A stretch of 64,000 nt of DNA from Pseudomonas sp. F(2018). GTDB lineage: Bacteria; Pseudomonadota; Gammaproteobacteria; Pseudomonadales; Pseudomonadaceae. Below the pieces are notes generated by a model. That model had not been told where the DNA came from. It saw only the letters and a list, made by a program, of their open reading frames with translations, and ran no database searches. Made by a program: the position numbers and the translations under genes. The DNA lies in contig NZ_SCOM01000002.1 in the NCBI RefSeq assembly GCF_005508865.1, positions 186,001 to 250,000 of the forward strand, written 5' to 3'. Shown here piece after piece: positions 48,275 through 57,925 of this stretch (its first letter is position 1; every line of letters begins with the position of its first letter).

Positions 48275-49243
48275 ATGCAAATCGCCCTGGCTCCCATGGA
48301 GGGGCTGGTCGACGAGATCCTGCGCGATGTGCTGACCCGAGTCGGCGGCATCGACTGGTGCGTCACCGAGTTCATTCGCGTCTGCGACCGCCTGCTGCCC
48401 GAGAGCGCCTACCACAAGCTGGCCCCCGAGCTGGCGGACGGCGCGCTCACTCAGGCTGGCACGCCGATGCGCGTGCAGCTGCTCGGCTCCGACCCGGCCT
48501 GCCTGGCGGACAATGCGGCCTTCGCCTGCAGCCTGGGCGCGCCGGTGATCGACCTCAACTTCGGTTGCCCGGCCAAGACGGTGAACAAGTCGCGCGGTGG
48601 CGCCGTGCTGCTCAAGGAGCCGGAGCTGCTGCACGCCATCCTGCGCGAGGTGCGCCGCGCGGTGCCGGCGGAGATTCCGGTGACCGCCAAGATGCGCCTG
48701 GGCTTCGACAGCCCGGATGGTGCCCTGGATTGTGCGCGGGCCCTGGTCGAGGGCGGTGCGGACCAGTTGGTGGTGCATGCGCGGACCAAGGTCGATGGCT
48801 ACAAGCCGCCGGCCCACTGGGAGTGGGTGGCGCGGGTGCAGGACGTGGTCGACGTGCCGGTATACGCCAATGGCGAGATCTGGACGGTCGACGACTGGCG
48901 GCGCTGCCGCGAGGTCAGCGGCGCCGAGGACATCATGCTCGGCCGCGGCCTGGTCTCGCGCCCCGACCTGGCCCGGCAGATCGCCGCCGCTCGTGCCGGT
49001 CAGGAGGTCGTGCCGATGAACTGGGAAGAGCTGCTGCCGCTGCTGCAGGACTTCTGGCTGCAGGCCCGGCGCAAGCTGGCGCCGCGCTATGCGCCGGGGC
49101 GCCTCAAGCAGTGGCTGGCCATGCTCACCCGCAGCTATCCGGAGGCGGTAGCGCTGTTCGCCGAGGTGCGCCGCGAGAATGACTGCGAGCGCATCGACCG
49201 CCTGCTTGGCGCGCCTGAGGCGAGGTTGGCCGAGACTGCCTAA
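48275..49243 (+). CDS. dusC: tRNA-dihydrouridine(16) synthase
   Basis: 322 residues, FMN-dependent. Reduces uridine 16 of t[20 protein letters not shown] opens the TIM-barrel; catalytic Cys98 in [29 protein letters not shown] and ANGEIW are the DusC-type blocks. Its TAA interlocks with the stop of the SDR gene. Confidence 0.95.
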   Translation: MQIALAPMEGLVDEILRDVLTRVGGIDWCVTEFIRVCDRLLPESAYHKLAPELADGALTQAGTPMRVQLLGSDPACLADNAAFACSLGAPVIDLNFGCPAKTVNKSRGGAVLLKEPELLHAILREVRRAVPAEIPVTAKMRLGFDSPDGALDCARALVEGGADQLVVHARTKVDGYKPPAHWEWVARVQDVVDVPVYANGEIWTVDDWRRCREVSGAEDIMLGRGLVSRPDLARQIAAARAGQEVVPMNWEELLPLLQDFWLQARRKLAPRYAPGRLKQWLAMLTRSYPEAVALFAEVRRENDCERIDRLLGAPEARLAETA

Positions 49244-49986
49244 CGTCCGCCGCTGACATCGATGAAGGTCCCGGTGCAGTAGGACGACTGCTCCGACGCC
49301 AGCCACAGAATCGCCTCCGCAACTTCATGTGCTTCGCCGCCGCGCTGCAGCGGCACGCTGCCTTTCAATCGCTCGATACGCCCCGGCTCGCCGCCGGCGG
49401 CGTGGATGTCGGTGGCGATCAGGCCGGGCCGTACGGCATTGACGCGAATGCCTTCGCTGGCCACCTCGCGGGCCAGGCCGATGGTCAGGCTGTCCACCGC
49501 GCCCTTGGCAGCCGCGTAGTCGATGTATTCGTTGGGCGAGCCGAGGCGGGCGGCCATGGAGGAGACGTTGACGATGGCACCGCCATCGCCGCCATGCCGG
49601 CTGGACATGCGTTTGATTGCCTCGCGACAGCACAGGAAACTGCCGATCACGTTGGTGGCCAGCACCCGCTGCCAGCGCGCCACGTCCATCTGCTCCAGGC
49701 GCATCTGCGTTTCCAGCATGCCGGCGTTGTTGACCAGCGCATCCAAGCGTCCGTAGTGCTCATCCAGCTCGGCGAACAGGCGCAGCACGTCCGCCTCCTC
49801 GGCGATATCGGCCTGCACCGTATGCGCCACGCCGCCCTGGGCGGTGATCTCGTCGGCTAGCGCCGTGGCTTCGTCCGCCCGGCTGCGGTAGTTGAGCAGC
49901 AGGTGGTAGCCGCGTTGCGCCGCCAGGCGTGCGGTGGCGGCGCCAATGCCCCGGCTGGCACCGCTGATCAGCATGACTTTGTGCAT
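49240..49986 (-). CDS. Short-chain dehydrogenase/reductase (FabG-like)
   Basis: 248 residues. NAD(P) motif GASRGIGAA near residues 8-16, NNAG at about 90, catalytic Ser in [10 protein letters not shown] and Tyr-x-x-x-Lys as [10 protein letters not shown]. Substrate unknown; Gly-Arg rich NADP preference (NYRSRADE) suggests NADPH. Start at 49986 follows GGGGAGAA. Its 5' end faces the ibpA promoter. Confidence 0.9.
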   Translation of the reverse strand: MHKVMLISGASRGIGAATARLAAQRGYHLLLNYRSRADEATALADEITAQGGVAHTVQADIAEEADVLRLFAELDEHYGRLDALVNNAGMLETQMRLEQMDVARWQRVLATNVIGSFLCCREAIKRMSSRHGGDGGAIVNVSSMAARLGSPNEYIDYAAAKGAVDSLTIGLAREVASEGIRVNAVRPGLIATDIHAAGGEPGRIERLKGSVPLQRGGEAHEVAEAILWLASEQSSYCTGTFIDVSGGR

Positions 49987-49999
49987 GACAAATTCTCCC

Positions 50000-50029
50000 C
50001 TTGAAATCGAAAACGGGGCTCCCACCTAT
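50000..50029 (+). promoter_or_regulatory. Sigma-32 heat-shock promoter of ibpA
   Basis: CTTGAAA at 50000-50006 is the exact heat-shock -35 box; a 14-base spacer leads to CCCACCTAT at 50021-50029, near the CCCCATNTA -10. The transcript would start near 50036. Confidence 0.72.
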
Positions 50030-50034
50030 GGCTT

Positions 50035-50097
50035 GCGGGATGCCGAAGTCGGGTCCTGCGATGAGACAACACTTGCTGATTATTCAGGAGACGCAAC
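50035..50097 (+). ncRNA. ROSE-like RNA thermometer in the ibpA leader
   Basis: The leader of about 62 bases folds into a first stem (GCGGGA 50035 with TCCTGC 50054) and, next to the start codon, TTGCT (50073-50077) can pair with the ribosome site AGGAG (50086-50090) through a G-G mismatch. That UYGCU/SD pairing is the defining trait of ROSE elements controlling small heat-shock genes. The rest is by analogy. Confidence 0.72.
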
Positions 50098-50547
50098 ATG
50101 AGCAATGTACTTTCCCTGGCCCCTCTGTTCCGCCAGTCCATCGGTTTCGACCGTTTCAATGATCTGTTCGAGTCGGCGCTGCGCAGCAGCGAGAACGGCA
50201 GTTCCTACCCGCCCTACAACGTCGAGAAGCATGGCGACGACCAGTACCGCATCGTAGTCGCGGCCGCCGGCTTCCGTGAAGACGACCTCGAGCTGCAGGT
50301 CGAGCGCGGTGTGCTGACCGTCACCGGTGGCAAGCGCGAACGCGCCGCCGAAAGCGTCAGCTTCTTGCACCAGGGCATCGCCCAGCGCGGCTTCAAGCTG
50401 TCGTTCCGCCTGGCCGACCATATCGAGGTCAAGGCGGCGGGGCTGGCCCACGGCCTGCTGAACATCGACCTGGTGCGCATCGTGCCGGAAGAGGCCAAGC
50501 CCAAGCGCATCCCCATCGGCGGCGAGCAGCCGGCGCTGGAAGGCTGA
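50098..50547 (+). CDS. ibpA: Small heat-shock protein (Hsp20/IbpA)
   Basis: 149 residues. ATP-independent holdase that keeps unfolded proteins soluble. Contains the alpha-crystallin domain: YPPYNVEKHGDDQYRIVVAAAGF, LTVTGGKRE and RGFKLSFRLADHIEV, and the C-terminal IPI motif (RIPIGG). AGGAG lies eight bases ahead of the start. Controlled by the sigma-32 promoter and leader described above. Confidence 0.95.
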   Translation: MSNVLSLAPLFRQSIGFDRFNDLFESALRSSENGSSYPPYNVEKHGDDQYRIVVAAAGFREDDLELQVERGVLTVTGGKRERAAESVSFLHQGIAQRGFKLSFRLADHIEVKAAGLAHGLLNIDLVRIVPEEAKPKRIPIGGEQPALEG

Positions 50548-50570
50548 TCGGTCGGTAGAGGAAAAAGAGA

Positions 50571-50595
50571 AGGGCGCCTGCGGGTGCCCTTCTTC
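50571..50595. terminator. Bidirectional terminator between ibpA and the PAS-EAL gene
   Basis: AGGGCGCC (50571) pairs with GGTGCCCT (50583) around TGCG, with TCTTCATTT to the right and CTTCTCTTTTT on the minus strand. Confidence 0.78.
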
Positions 50596-50598
50596 ATT

Positions 50599-53517
50599 TC
50601 AGTTCTCCGCGCGGCGGCTGGCCAGCAAGAGATCGTGGAACTCCAGTAGCGGCACCGGCTTGCTGAACAGGTAGCCCTGGTACTGGTGGCAGCCCTGCTG
50701 CAGGAGAAATTCCAGCTGTTCGGGTTGTTCCACGCCTTCGGCGATCACCGCCAGGTTGAGGCTGCGCGCCATGGCGACGATGGCGCGGATGATCTCGGCG
50801 TCGTTGGGGTCGTGGGTGGCGTCGCGGACGAACGACTGGTCGATCTTCAGCACGTCCACCGGCAGGCGCTTGAGGTAGGTCAGCGAGCTGTAGCCGGTGC
50901 CGAAGTCGTCCATAGCGAAGCTGATGCCGATCTTCTTCAGGCGGTGCATCTTGGCGATGGTGTCGTCCAGGTTGTGGATGACGATGCCCTCGGTGATCTC
51001 CAGCTTGAGCATGCTGGCGGGCAGCTGGCTCTGTTCCAGGCAGCGCTCCACGCGCTCGACGAAGTCGTTCTGGCGGAACTGCCGCGGGCTGATGTTGACG
51101 CACAGCTGGAAGGCTTCGCGGCGCACCAGGCCGTCGCGCATCAGGCGCGCACCGGCGTGGCAGGCCTCGCTGAGCACCCAGGCGCCGGCTTCGAGGATCA
51201 GCCCGCTCTCTTCCAGTACCTGGATGAACTGCGCCGGCGACTGCGGGCCGAGGGTCGGGTGACTCCAGCGCAGCAGGGCTTCGCTGCCGATCACGCTGCC
51301 GTCGCGGGCATCCACCTGGGGCTGGAAGTACAGCTCGAACTCGCCGCGGGCCAGGGCCATGCGCAGGTCGCTTTCCAGGCGCAGGCGCTCGCTGGCGGCG
51401 TCCTGCATGGCCTTGCGGAACAGCTGAATGGTGTTGCGGCCGGAGTCCTTGGCCCGGTACAGGGCGATATCGGCACGCTTGAGCAGGTCGGTGGGGTTAT
51501 CGCCGTGGTCCGGCACCAGGGCGATGCCGATGCTCGGCGTCACCTGCAGGCGATGGCCGTCCAGCAGCATCGGCTCGGCCAGCAGGCCGCGCAGCTTCTC
51601 CGCCACCTGACGCACCTGGCGGGTGACCTCGGAGCGGGCGCCTTCCAGGCCGGAGATCAGCACCACGAACTCGTCGCCACCCAGGCGCGCCACCGTGTCC
51701 TCCAGGCGCACGCTGGCTTCCAGGCGCGCGGTGACCATCTTCAGCACGGCGTCGCCGACCGGATGGCCGAGCGAGTCGTTGATGTGCTTGAAGTGGTCCA
51801 GGTCGAGGAACAGCAGGGCGCCATGCAAGTTGTGACGCTTGAGCAGGGCGATCTGCTGGGTCAGACGATCCATCAGCAGGGCGCGGTTGGGCAGGTTGGT
51901 CAGCGGGTCGTGGTAGGCCAGGTGCCGCACCTGGGCCTGGGCCTCCTTCAGCTCGCTGATGTCGCGGGCGTTGAGCAGCAGGCAGGGCGTGTCGTTCAGC
52001 TCGATCGGCTCGACCGATACCTCCACCAGGCGAATGCTGCCGTCGCGGTGCTGGCCGTGCATCTCCAGATGGTAGGCGCGGCCTTCCTTGACGATGGTCT
52101 CGACCATGCGCGCACGCTCTTCCGGATAGGCCCAGACGTTCAGCTCCTTGGAGCTGCGACCGATGACTTCCTCCGGGCGATAGCCGGTGAGGCGGCAGAA
52201 GCCCTCGTTGACCTCGATATAGCGGCCGCTGTCGCGCTCGGTGATGGTGATGGCGTCCGGGCTGGAGTGGAACGCCTTGGCGAACTTCTCCTGGCTGGCC
52301 TTGAGCGCGGCCTCGGCGGCCTGGCGCTCGGTGATGTCGCGAAAGGTGGTGGTGATGCACAGCTGGCGGTCGACGCGGATGAAGCGGCTGGAGATCACGC
52401 AGGCCAGCTCGCGGCCCTCCTTGGTGCGATAGCGCGCCTCCTCGTTGCTCAGACCCTGGCTGCGGTTGAGCTTGGCGAACAGCTGGGCGCGCAGGCTCTC
52501 GTCGACCCAGAAGCCCAGCTCCGGGGCGCTGCGGCCGACGATCTCCTGCGGCTGCCAGCCGAAGGTCTGGCTGAAGCTGGGGTTGACCTCGATGAACACG
52601 CCGTCGCGGATGCGGGTGACGCAGATCGGGTCCGGGCTGGCCTGGAACAGGGTGACGAACTTTTCCTCGGAAGCGGCCAGGCGCTGCTCGCGCTGCACCC
52701 GCTCGGTGATGTCCATGAGGATGCCGGCCATGCGCAGGGGCGCGCCCTGGCTGTCGCGGTAGAGCTTGGCGGTGCTCTCCAGGAAACGCATCTCGCCGCT
52801 TTCCAGACGGGTGCGATAAGTCACCTGGTATTCGCGCTGCACGCCGTCCACCGCATCGCGGTAGGCCTTGCGCATGATCTTTCGGTCTTCCTCGGGTACA
52901 TGCTGGAAGAAACCGACGAATTCGCCGTGATAGGGCTCGGCGGGCAGACCGTGCAGGCTGGCGGCGCGCTCGGAGCCGTAGAGCATGTCGCTGGGGATGT
53001 GCCAGTCCCAGGTGCCCAGGTTGGCCGATTCCAGGGCCAGGGTCAGCCGCTCCTGGCTGTCGCGCAGGGCCTGTTCCTGCTCCTGCTGCTCGGTGATCTC
53101 GCGGATCACGCCGAATACCCGCTTGCGCCCGTTGGCGTCCAGCTGCGGGCGGCCGCTGATTTCCAGCCAGTGCAGGCTGCCGTCGGGCCAGCGGATGCGG
53201 TGGCGCAGGGCGTCGGGGATGGGCTTGCCGTCCAGTACCTGCTGGAACAGGCGCTGGACCTTGGTGCGGTCTTCCTCGGGGATCAGTTCGATGTAGTCGA
53301 CCCGCTGCTCCAGCGGGTGCTTGGGGTCCAGGCCGAACAGGGCCTGGGCGCCGCGCGACCAGCTGACCTTGCCGCTCTCGATGTCCCAGTACCAGGCGCC
53401 CAGGTGCGCGCCGTTGAGCGCGGCGAGCAGGCGCGGGGCGTCCTGCCAGGTCTTCTCGAACTCGGCGGGATCCAGGGCTGGGATAAAGGGGAAGGGCGGC
53501 AGCTTCGGTTTGGACAT
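50599..53517 (-). CDS. 4xPAS-GGDEF-EAL c-di-GMP signalling protein
   Basis: 972 residues, no membrane segment. Four PAS domains (about residues 15-140, 145-265, 270-390, 395-515; recurring GxWDWxxxS, VFIEVNPSFSQTFGW and ITERQ motifs) are followed by GGDEF with intact RxxD inhibitory site (RLED) and by EAL with the catalytic set EALLRW, NISPRQ, EITEG, DDFGTGYSSL, KIDQSFV, AEGVE. Both halves look catalytically competent; many such proteins act as phosphodiesterases. ATG at 53517 is the first that gives a non-repetitive start, with a weak ribosome site. Confidence 0.93.
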   Translation of the reverse strand: MSKPKLPPFPFIPALDPAEFEKTWQDAPRLLAALNGAHLGAWYWDIESGKVSWSRGAQALFGLDPKHPLEQRVDYIELIPEEDRTKVQRLFQQVLDGKPIPDALRHRIRWPDGSLHWLEISGRPQLDANGRKRVFGVIREITEQQEQEQALRDSQERLTLALESANLGTWDWHIPSDMLYGSERAASLHGLPAEPYHGEFVGFFQHVPEEDRKIMRKAYRDAVDGVQREYQVTYRTRLESGEMRFLESTAKLYRDSQGAPLRMAGILMDITERVQREQRLAASEEKFVTLFQASPDPICVTRIRDGVFIEVNPSFSQTFGWQPQEIVGRSAPELGFWVDESLRAQLFAKLNRSQGLSNEEARYRTKEGRELACVISSRFIRVDRQLCITTTFRDITERQAAEAALKASQEKFAKAFHSSPDAITITERDSGRYIEVNEGFCRLTGYRPEEVIGRSSKELNVWAYPEERARMVETIVKEGRAYHLEMHGQHRDGSIRLVEVSVEPIELNDTPCLLLNARDISELKEAQAQVRHLAYHDPLTNLPNRALLMDRLTQQIALLKRHNLHGALLFLDLDHFKHINDSLGHPVGDAVLKMVTARLEASVRLEDTVARLGGDEFVVLISGLEGARSEVTRQVRQVAEKLRGLLAEPMLLDGHRLQVTPSIGIALVPDHGDNPTDLLKRADIALYRAKDSGRNTIQLFRKAMQDAASERLRLESDLRMALARGEFELYFQPQVDARDGSVIGSEALLRWSHPTLGPQSPAQFIQVLEESGLILEAGAWVLSEACHAGARLMRDGLVRREAFQLCVNISPRQFRQNDFVERVERCLEQSQLPASMLKLEITEGIVIHNLDDTIAKMHRLKKIGISFAMDDFGTGYSSLTYLKRLPVDVLKIDQSFVRDATHDPNDAEIIRAIVAMARSLNLAVIAEGVEQPEQLEFLLQQGCHQYQGYLFSKPVPLLEFHDLLLASRRAEN

Positions 53518-53632
53518 CGCGTTTCTCGTCCGGCGCTCGACACGGCATGGCCGCCTGGTGGAAAGGGGCGTGCTAGAGGCATGCAAGCGTATTTCTTATC
53601 GTTATGTCGTCACGTTAGCCGCTGTTCCGGCC

Positions 53633-54511
53633 TCAAGGCAAGCGCCGTTGTTCGTCGAGCAGAACCATAAAGGCTTTGGCCGCGTTGGATAGGGTTCGTT
53701 CCTTGTGCAAGATGTAGCCGAGCCGGCGCTGCAGCTGGATGCCCGGCAGCGGCAGGCGCACCACCTGCTCGTCGAGCATGGTGCGCGGCAGCACGCTCCA
53801 GGCCAGGCCGATGGAGACCATCATCTTGATCGTCTCCAGGTAGTTGGTGCTCATGCCGATGTTGGGCGTCAGGCCCTGGGCGGCGAACAGGTTGTTGACG
53901 ATATGGTGGGTGAAGGTGTTGCCGCCGGGGAACACCGCCGGGTGAAGCGCCACGTCGGCCAGGGTCACCGCGCCGTTGCGCGCCAGCGGATGTTCGGGGG
54001 CGGCGACGAAATCCAGGGGGTCGTCCCATACCGGGACCGCATGCACCGGCTCGCGGCTCTCCGGCGCCAGGGTGATCACCGCCAGTTCGGCGCGGCCGTG
54101 GAGAATCTCCTCGTAGGCCACTTCCGAGTCGAGGAACTGGATGTCCAGCGCCACCTGGGGATAGCTGCGGGTAAAGGCGCGCAGCAGCGGCGGCAGGCGG
54201 TGCAGGCCGATATGGTGGCTGGTGGCCAGGGTTAGGCGGCCGCTGACCTCGCCGTTGAGGTTGGTCAGCGCGCGGCGAGTGTCGTCCAGTACGCCGAGGA
54301 TCTGGTAGGCGCGCGGCAGCAGGGCGCGGCCGGCTTCGGTCAGGTTCACTTCGCGGCCCAGGCGGTCGAACAGGCGCACATCGAGCTGTTGCTCCAGGCC
54401 GGCGATGCGCTTGCTCACGGCCGGCTGGGTCAGGTGCAGGCGCTCGGCGGCTTCGGAAAAGCTGCCGGTCTCGGCGATGGCGATAAAGGCATTGAGGTTG
54501 GCCAGGTCCAC
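53633..54511 (-). CDS. LysR-family transcriptional regulator
   Basis: 292 residues. HTH: FIAIAETGSFSEAAERLHLTQPAVSKRIAGLEQQLDVRLF; the effector domain contains HPAVFPGGN and LAWSVLPRTML. It reads away from leuC across a 174-base gap and probably controls leuCDB or itself. Confidence 0.93.
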   Translation of the reverse strand: MDLANLNAFIAIAETGSFSEAAERLHLTQPAVSKRIAGLEQQLDVRLFDRLGREVNLTEAGRALLPRAYQILGVLDDTRRALTNLNGEVSGRLTLATSHHIGLHRLPPLLRAFTRSYPQVALDIQFLDSEVAYEEILHGRAELAVITLAPESREPVHAVPVWDDPLDFVAAPEHPLARNGAVTLADVALHPAVFPGGNTFTHHIVNNLFAAQGLTPNIGMSTNYLETIKMMVSIGLAWSVLPRTMLDEQVVRLPLPGIQLQRRLGYILHKERTLSNAAKAFMVLLDEQRRLP

Positions 54512-54539
54512 GGTTGCTCCGGCGGCGAGGAATTTCGCC

Positions 54540-54650
54540 GGTTATAACCCATCGCATTCCACTCAGGAATGATTCGAATAAAAAATATGAATTGGAGTTA
54601 TTCGAGCCAAATCCCTAGGATCGCCACATCAGCAGAAGGGTTATAAGCCC
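54540..54650. promoter_or_regulatory. Regulatory region between the LysR gene and leuC
   Basis: GGTTATAACC at 54540-54549 is a perfect palindrome, and the close variant GGGTTATAAGCCC occurs at 54638-54650. In between, CATTCC-ACTCA-GGAATG (54555-54571) is a six-base inverted repeat with the T-N11-A spacing of LysR sites. I see no clean -35/-10. Confidence 0.45.
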
Positions 54651-54685
54651 TCGCACCGCACATGACCTGATCGAGGACATAGCAG

Positions 54686-56113
54686 ATGGCCGGCAAGACG
54701 CTCTACGACAAGCTCTGGGATATGCACGAGGTAAAGCGCCGCGACGATGGTTCGTCGCTGATCTACATCGACCGCCACATTCTCCACGAAGTGACCTCGC
54801 CCCAGGCTTTCGAAGGCCTGCGCCTGGCCGGCCGTCAGCCGTGGCGCATCGACGCCAACATCGCCACGCCCGACCACAACGTGCCGACCACCAAGGCCGA
54901 GCGCCAGGGCGGCCTGGAGTCGATCGCCGACGAAGTGTCGCGCATCCAGGTGCAGACCCTCGACGAGAACTGCGACGACTTCGGCATCCTCGAATTCAAG
55001 ATGAACGACGTGCGCCAGGGCATCGTCCATGTGGTCGGCCCGGAGCAGGGCGCCACCCTGCCGGGCATGACCGTGGTCTGCGGTGACTCGCACACCTCCA
55101 CCCACGGCGCCTTCGGTGCTCTGGCCCATGGCATCGGCACCTCCGAGGTCGAGCACGTGCTCGCCACTCAGTGCCTGGTGGCCAAGAAGATGAAGAACAT
55201 GCAGGTGCGCGTCGAAGGCAAATTGCCGCTGGGCGTCACCGCCAAGGACATCGTCCTTGCCGTGATCGGCAAGATCGGCACCGCCGGCGGCAATGGGCAT
55301 GCCCTGGAGTTTGCCGGCAGCGCCATCCGTGACCTGTCGCTGGAAGGCCGCATGACCATCTGCAACATGTCCATCGAGGCCGGTGCCCGCGTGGGCATGG
55401 TGGCGGTGGACGAGAAGACCATCGACTATGTGCGCAACCGTCCGTTCGCGCCCAAGGGCAGCGACTGGGATGCCGCCGTGGCGCAGTGGCGCGATCTGGT
55501 GTCGGACGCCGACGCGCACTTCGACACCATCGTCGAGCTGCGTGCCGAGGACATCAAGCCGCAGGTCAGCTGGGGCACTTCGCCGGAGATGGTCCTGGCC
55601 GTCGACCAGAACGTGCCGGACCCGGCCGTCGAGGCCGACCCGGTCAAGCGCGACTCCATCGTCCGCGCCCTCAAGTACATGGGCCTGACCGCCAACCAGG
55701 CGATCACCGATATCCAGCTGGACCGCGTGTTCATCGGCTCCTGCACCAACTCGCGTATCGAAGACCTGCGCGCCGCCGCCGAAGTGGCCAAGGGCCGCAA
55801 GGTCGCCGCCACCGTCAAGCAGGCGCTGGTGGTGCCGGGCTCCGGCCTGGTCAAGGCGCAGGCCGAACAGGAAGGCCTGGACAAGATCTTTATCGAGGCC
55901 GGTTTCGAATGGCGTGAGCCGGGCTGCTCCATGTGCCTGGCGATGAACCCGGACAAGCTGGGCAATGGCGAGCATTGCGCATCGACTTCCAACCGCAACT
56001 TCGAAGGTCGCCAGGGCGCCGGTGGGCGTACCCACCTGGTCAGCCCGGCCATGGCCGCCGCTGCCGCGGTGACCGGTCGCTTTATCGATGTGCGCGAACT
56101 GATGCAGGCCTGA
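54686..56113 (+). CDS. leuC: 3-isopropylmalate dehydratase large subunit
   Basis: 475 residues. Binds the 4Fe-4S cluster and with LeuD isomerises 2- to 3-isopropylmalate. [30 protein letters not shown] and [15 protein letters not shown] contain the three cluster cysteines. LeuD starts 11 bases after the stop. Confidence 0.97.
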   Translation: MAGKTLYDKLWDMHEVKRRDDGSSLIYIDRHILHEVTSPQAFEGLRLAGRQPWRIDANIATPDHNVPTTKAERQGGLESIADEVSRIQVQTLDENCDDFGILEFKMNDVRQGIVHVVGPEQGATLPGMTVVCGDSHTSTHGAFGALAHGIGTSEVEHVLATQCLVAKKMKNMQVRVEGKLPLGVTAKDIVLAVIGKIGTAGGNGHALEFAGSAIRDLSLEGRMTICNMSIEAGARVGMVAVDEKTIDYVRNRPFAPKGSDWDAAVAQWRDLVSDADAHFDTIVELRAEDIKPQVSWGTSPEMVLAVDQNVPDPAVEADPVKRDSIVRALKYMGLTANQAITDIQLDRVFIGSCTNSRIEDLRAAAEVAKGRKVAATVKQALVVPGSGLVKAQAEQEGLDKIFIEAGFEWREPGCSMCLAMNPDKLGNGEHCASTSNRNFEGRQGAGGRTHLVSPAMAAAAAVTGRFIDVRELMQA

Positions 56114-56124
56114 GGAGCTAGACG

Positions 56125-56772
56125 ATGAAAGCCTTTACCCAACACACCGGCCTGGTCTGCCCGCTCGATCGCGCCAACGTCGACACCGATCAGATCATTC
56201 CCAAGCAGTTCCTCAAGTCGATCAAGCGCAGCGGCTTCGGCCCCAATCTGTTCGACGAGTGGCGCTACCTGGACGTGGGTCAGCCCAACCAGGACAACTC
56301 CAAGCGCCCGCTGAACCAGGACTTCGTCCTCAACTTCCCGCGCTACCAGGGCGCCAGCGTGCTGCTGGCCCGCGAGAACTTCGGCTGCGGTTCCTCCCGT
56401 GAGCACGCGCCCTGGGCGCTGGAAGAGTACGGGTTCCGCACCATCATCGCGCCGAGCTATGCCGACATCTTCTTCAACAACAGCTTCAAGAACGGCCTGC
56501 TGCCGATCATCCTGACCGACGCCGAAGTCGACGAGCTGTTCCAGCAGGCCGAGGCTACCGAGGGCTACCAGCTGACCGTGGACCTGGCGGCGCAGACCGT
56601 GACCCGTCCGGACGGCAAGCAGTACCGCTTTGAGGTCGACGCCTTCCGCAAGCACTGCCTGCTCAACGGCCTGGACGACATCGGCCTGACCCTGCAGGAC
56701 CAGGACGCGATCAAGGCCTTCGAAAGCAAACACCAGCAGAGCAGCCCCTGGCTGTTCGGCGCGATCAAGTGA
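56125..56772 (+). CDS. leuD: 3-isopropylmalate dehydratase small subunit
   Basis: 215 residues, swivel subunit. Starts [31 protein letters not shown], with the [15 protein letters not shown] substrate loop. The ATG at 56125 is preceded by GAGGAGC. Only 14 bases separate it from leuB; the methyltransferase gene I recall between leuD and leuB in other pseudomonads is absent. Confidence 0.97.
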   Translation: MKAFTQHTGLVCPLDRANVDTDQIIPKQFLKSIKRSGFGPNLFDEWRYLDVGQPNQDNSKRPLNQDFVLNFPRYQGASVLLARENFGCGSSREHAPWALEEYGFRTIIAPSYADIFFNNSFKNGLLPIILTDAEVDELFQQAEATEGYQLTVDLAAQTVTRPDGKQYRFEVDAFRKHCLLNGLDDIGLTLQDQDAIKAFESKHQQSSPWLFGAIK

Positions 56773-56786
56773 TTTAAGGATTGAGC

Positions 56787-57869
56787 ATGAGCAAGCAGAT
56801 TCTGATTCTCCCCGGCGACGGCATCGGCCCGGAAATCATGGCCGAGGCGGTCAAGGTGCTGAACCTGGCCAACGACAAGTACAGCCTGGGCTTCGAGCTG
56901 AGCTTCGACGAGCTGGGCGGCGCTGCCGTGGACAAGTACGGCGTGCCGCTGGCCGACGAGACCCTGGATCGCGCCCGCGCGGCCGATGCCGTGCTGCTCG
57001 GCGCCGTTGGCGGGCCGAAGTGGGACAAGATCGATCCGGCCATCCGCCCGGAGCGCGGCCTGCTGAAGATCCGTTCGCAGCTGGGCCTGTTCGGCAACCT
57101 GCGTCCGGCCATCCTCTACCCGCAGCTGGCCGAGGCCTCCAGCCTCAAGCCGGAAGTGGTGTCGGGTCTGGACATCCTCATCGTTCGCGAGCTGACCGGC
57201 GGCATCTACTTCGGTCAGCCGCGCGAGAGCAAGGTGCTGGAAAACGGTGAGCGCATGGCCTACGACACCCTGCCGTACAGCGAGAGTGAAATCCGCCGTA
57301 TCGCCCGTGTCGGTTTCGACATGGCCCGCGTGCGCGGCAAGAAGCTGTGCTCGGTGGACAAGGCCAACGTGCTGGCTTCCAGCCAGCTCTGGCGCGCCGT
57401 GGTCGAGGAAGTGGCCAAGGACTACCCGGATGTCGAGCTGAGCCACATGTACGTGGACAACGCCGCCATGCAGCTGGTCCGCGCGCCCAAGCAGTTCGAC
57501 GTCATCGTGACCGACAACATGTTCGGCGACATCCTGTCGGATGAGGCTTCCATGCTCACCGGTTCCATCGGCATGCTGCCGTCCGCCTCGCTGGACGCCA
57601 ACAACAAGGGCATGTACGAGCCGTGCCACGGCTCCGCGCCGGACATCGCCGGCCAGGGCATCGCCAACCCGCTGGCGACCATCCTCTCGGTGTCGATGAT
57701 GCTGCGTTACACCTTCAACCAGGCCGCTGCTGCCGACGCCATCGAGCTGGCGGTGAGCAAGGTGCTGGATCAGGGCCTGCGCACCGGCGATATCTGGTCC
57801 GAAGGCAAGACCCGCGTCGGTACCGCCGCCATGGGTGATGCAGTGGTCGAGGCCCTGCGCAGTCTGTAA
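56787..57869 (+). CDS. leuB: 3-isopropylmalate dehydrogenase
   Basis: 360 residues. Oxidatively decarboxylates 3-isopropylmalate. Contains [17 protein letters not shown], the Mg-binding [13 protein letters not shown] and [14 protein letters not shown] signature. The ATG at 56787 follows AAGGA; a TTG two codons earlier is less likely. Confidence 0.97.
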   Translation: MSKQILILPGDGIGPEIMAEAVKVLNLANDKYSLGFELSFDELGGAAVDKYGVPLADETLDRARAADAVLLGAVGGPKWDKIDPAIRPERGLLKIRSQLGLFGNLRPAILYPQLAEASSLKPEVVSGLDILIVRELTGGIYFGQPRESKVLENGERMAYDTLPYSESEIRRIARVGFDMARVRGKKLCSVDKANVLASSQLWRAVVEEVAKDYPDVELSHMYVDNAAMQLVRAPKQFDVIVTDNMFGDILSDEASMLTGSIGMLPSASLDANNKGMYEPCHGSAPDIAGQGIANPLATILSVSMMLRYTFNQAAAADAIELAVSKVLDQGLRTGDIWSEGKTRVGTAAMGDAVVEALRSL

Positions 57870-57925
57870 TCTTTCCAGCCCCACCGGCGCCTGCCGGCGG
57901 GCTGCTTATATAGGTGTGAGTCGTT

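Noticed and set aside
50686..53670. A 994-residue open frame on the plus strand opposite the PAS-GGDEF-EAL gene
   Set aside because: It is an antisense shadow caused by the high third-position GC of the real gene. Composition is low-complexity (Ala, Gly, Val, His, Gln), with no start context or family motif.
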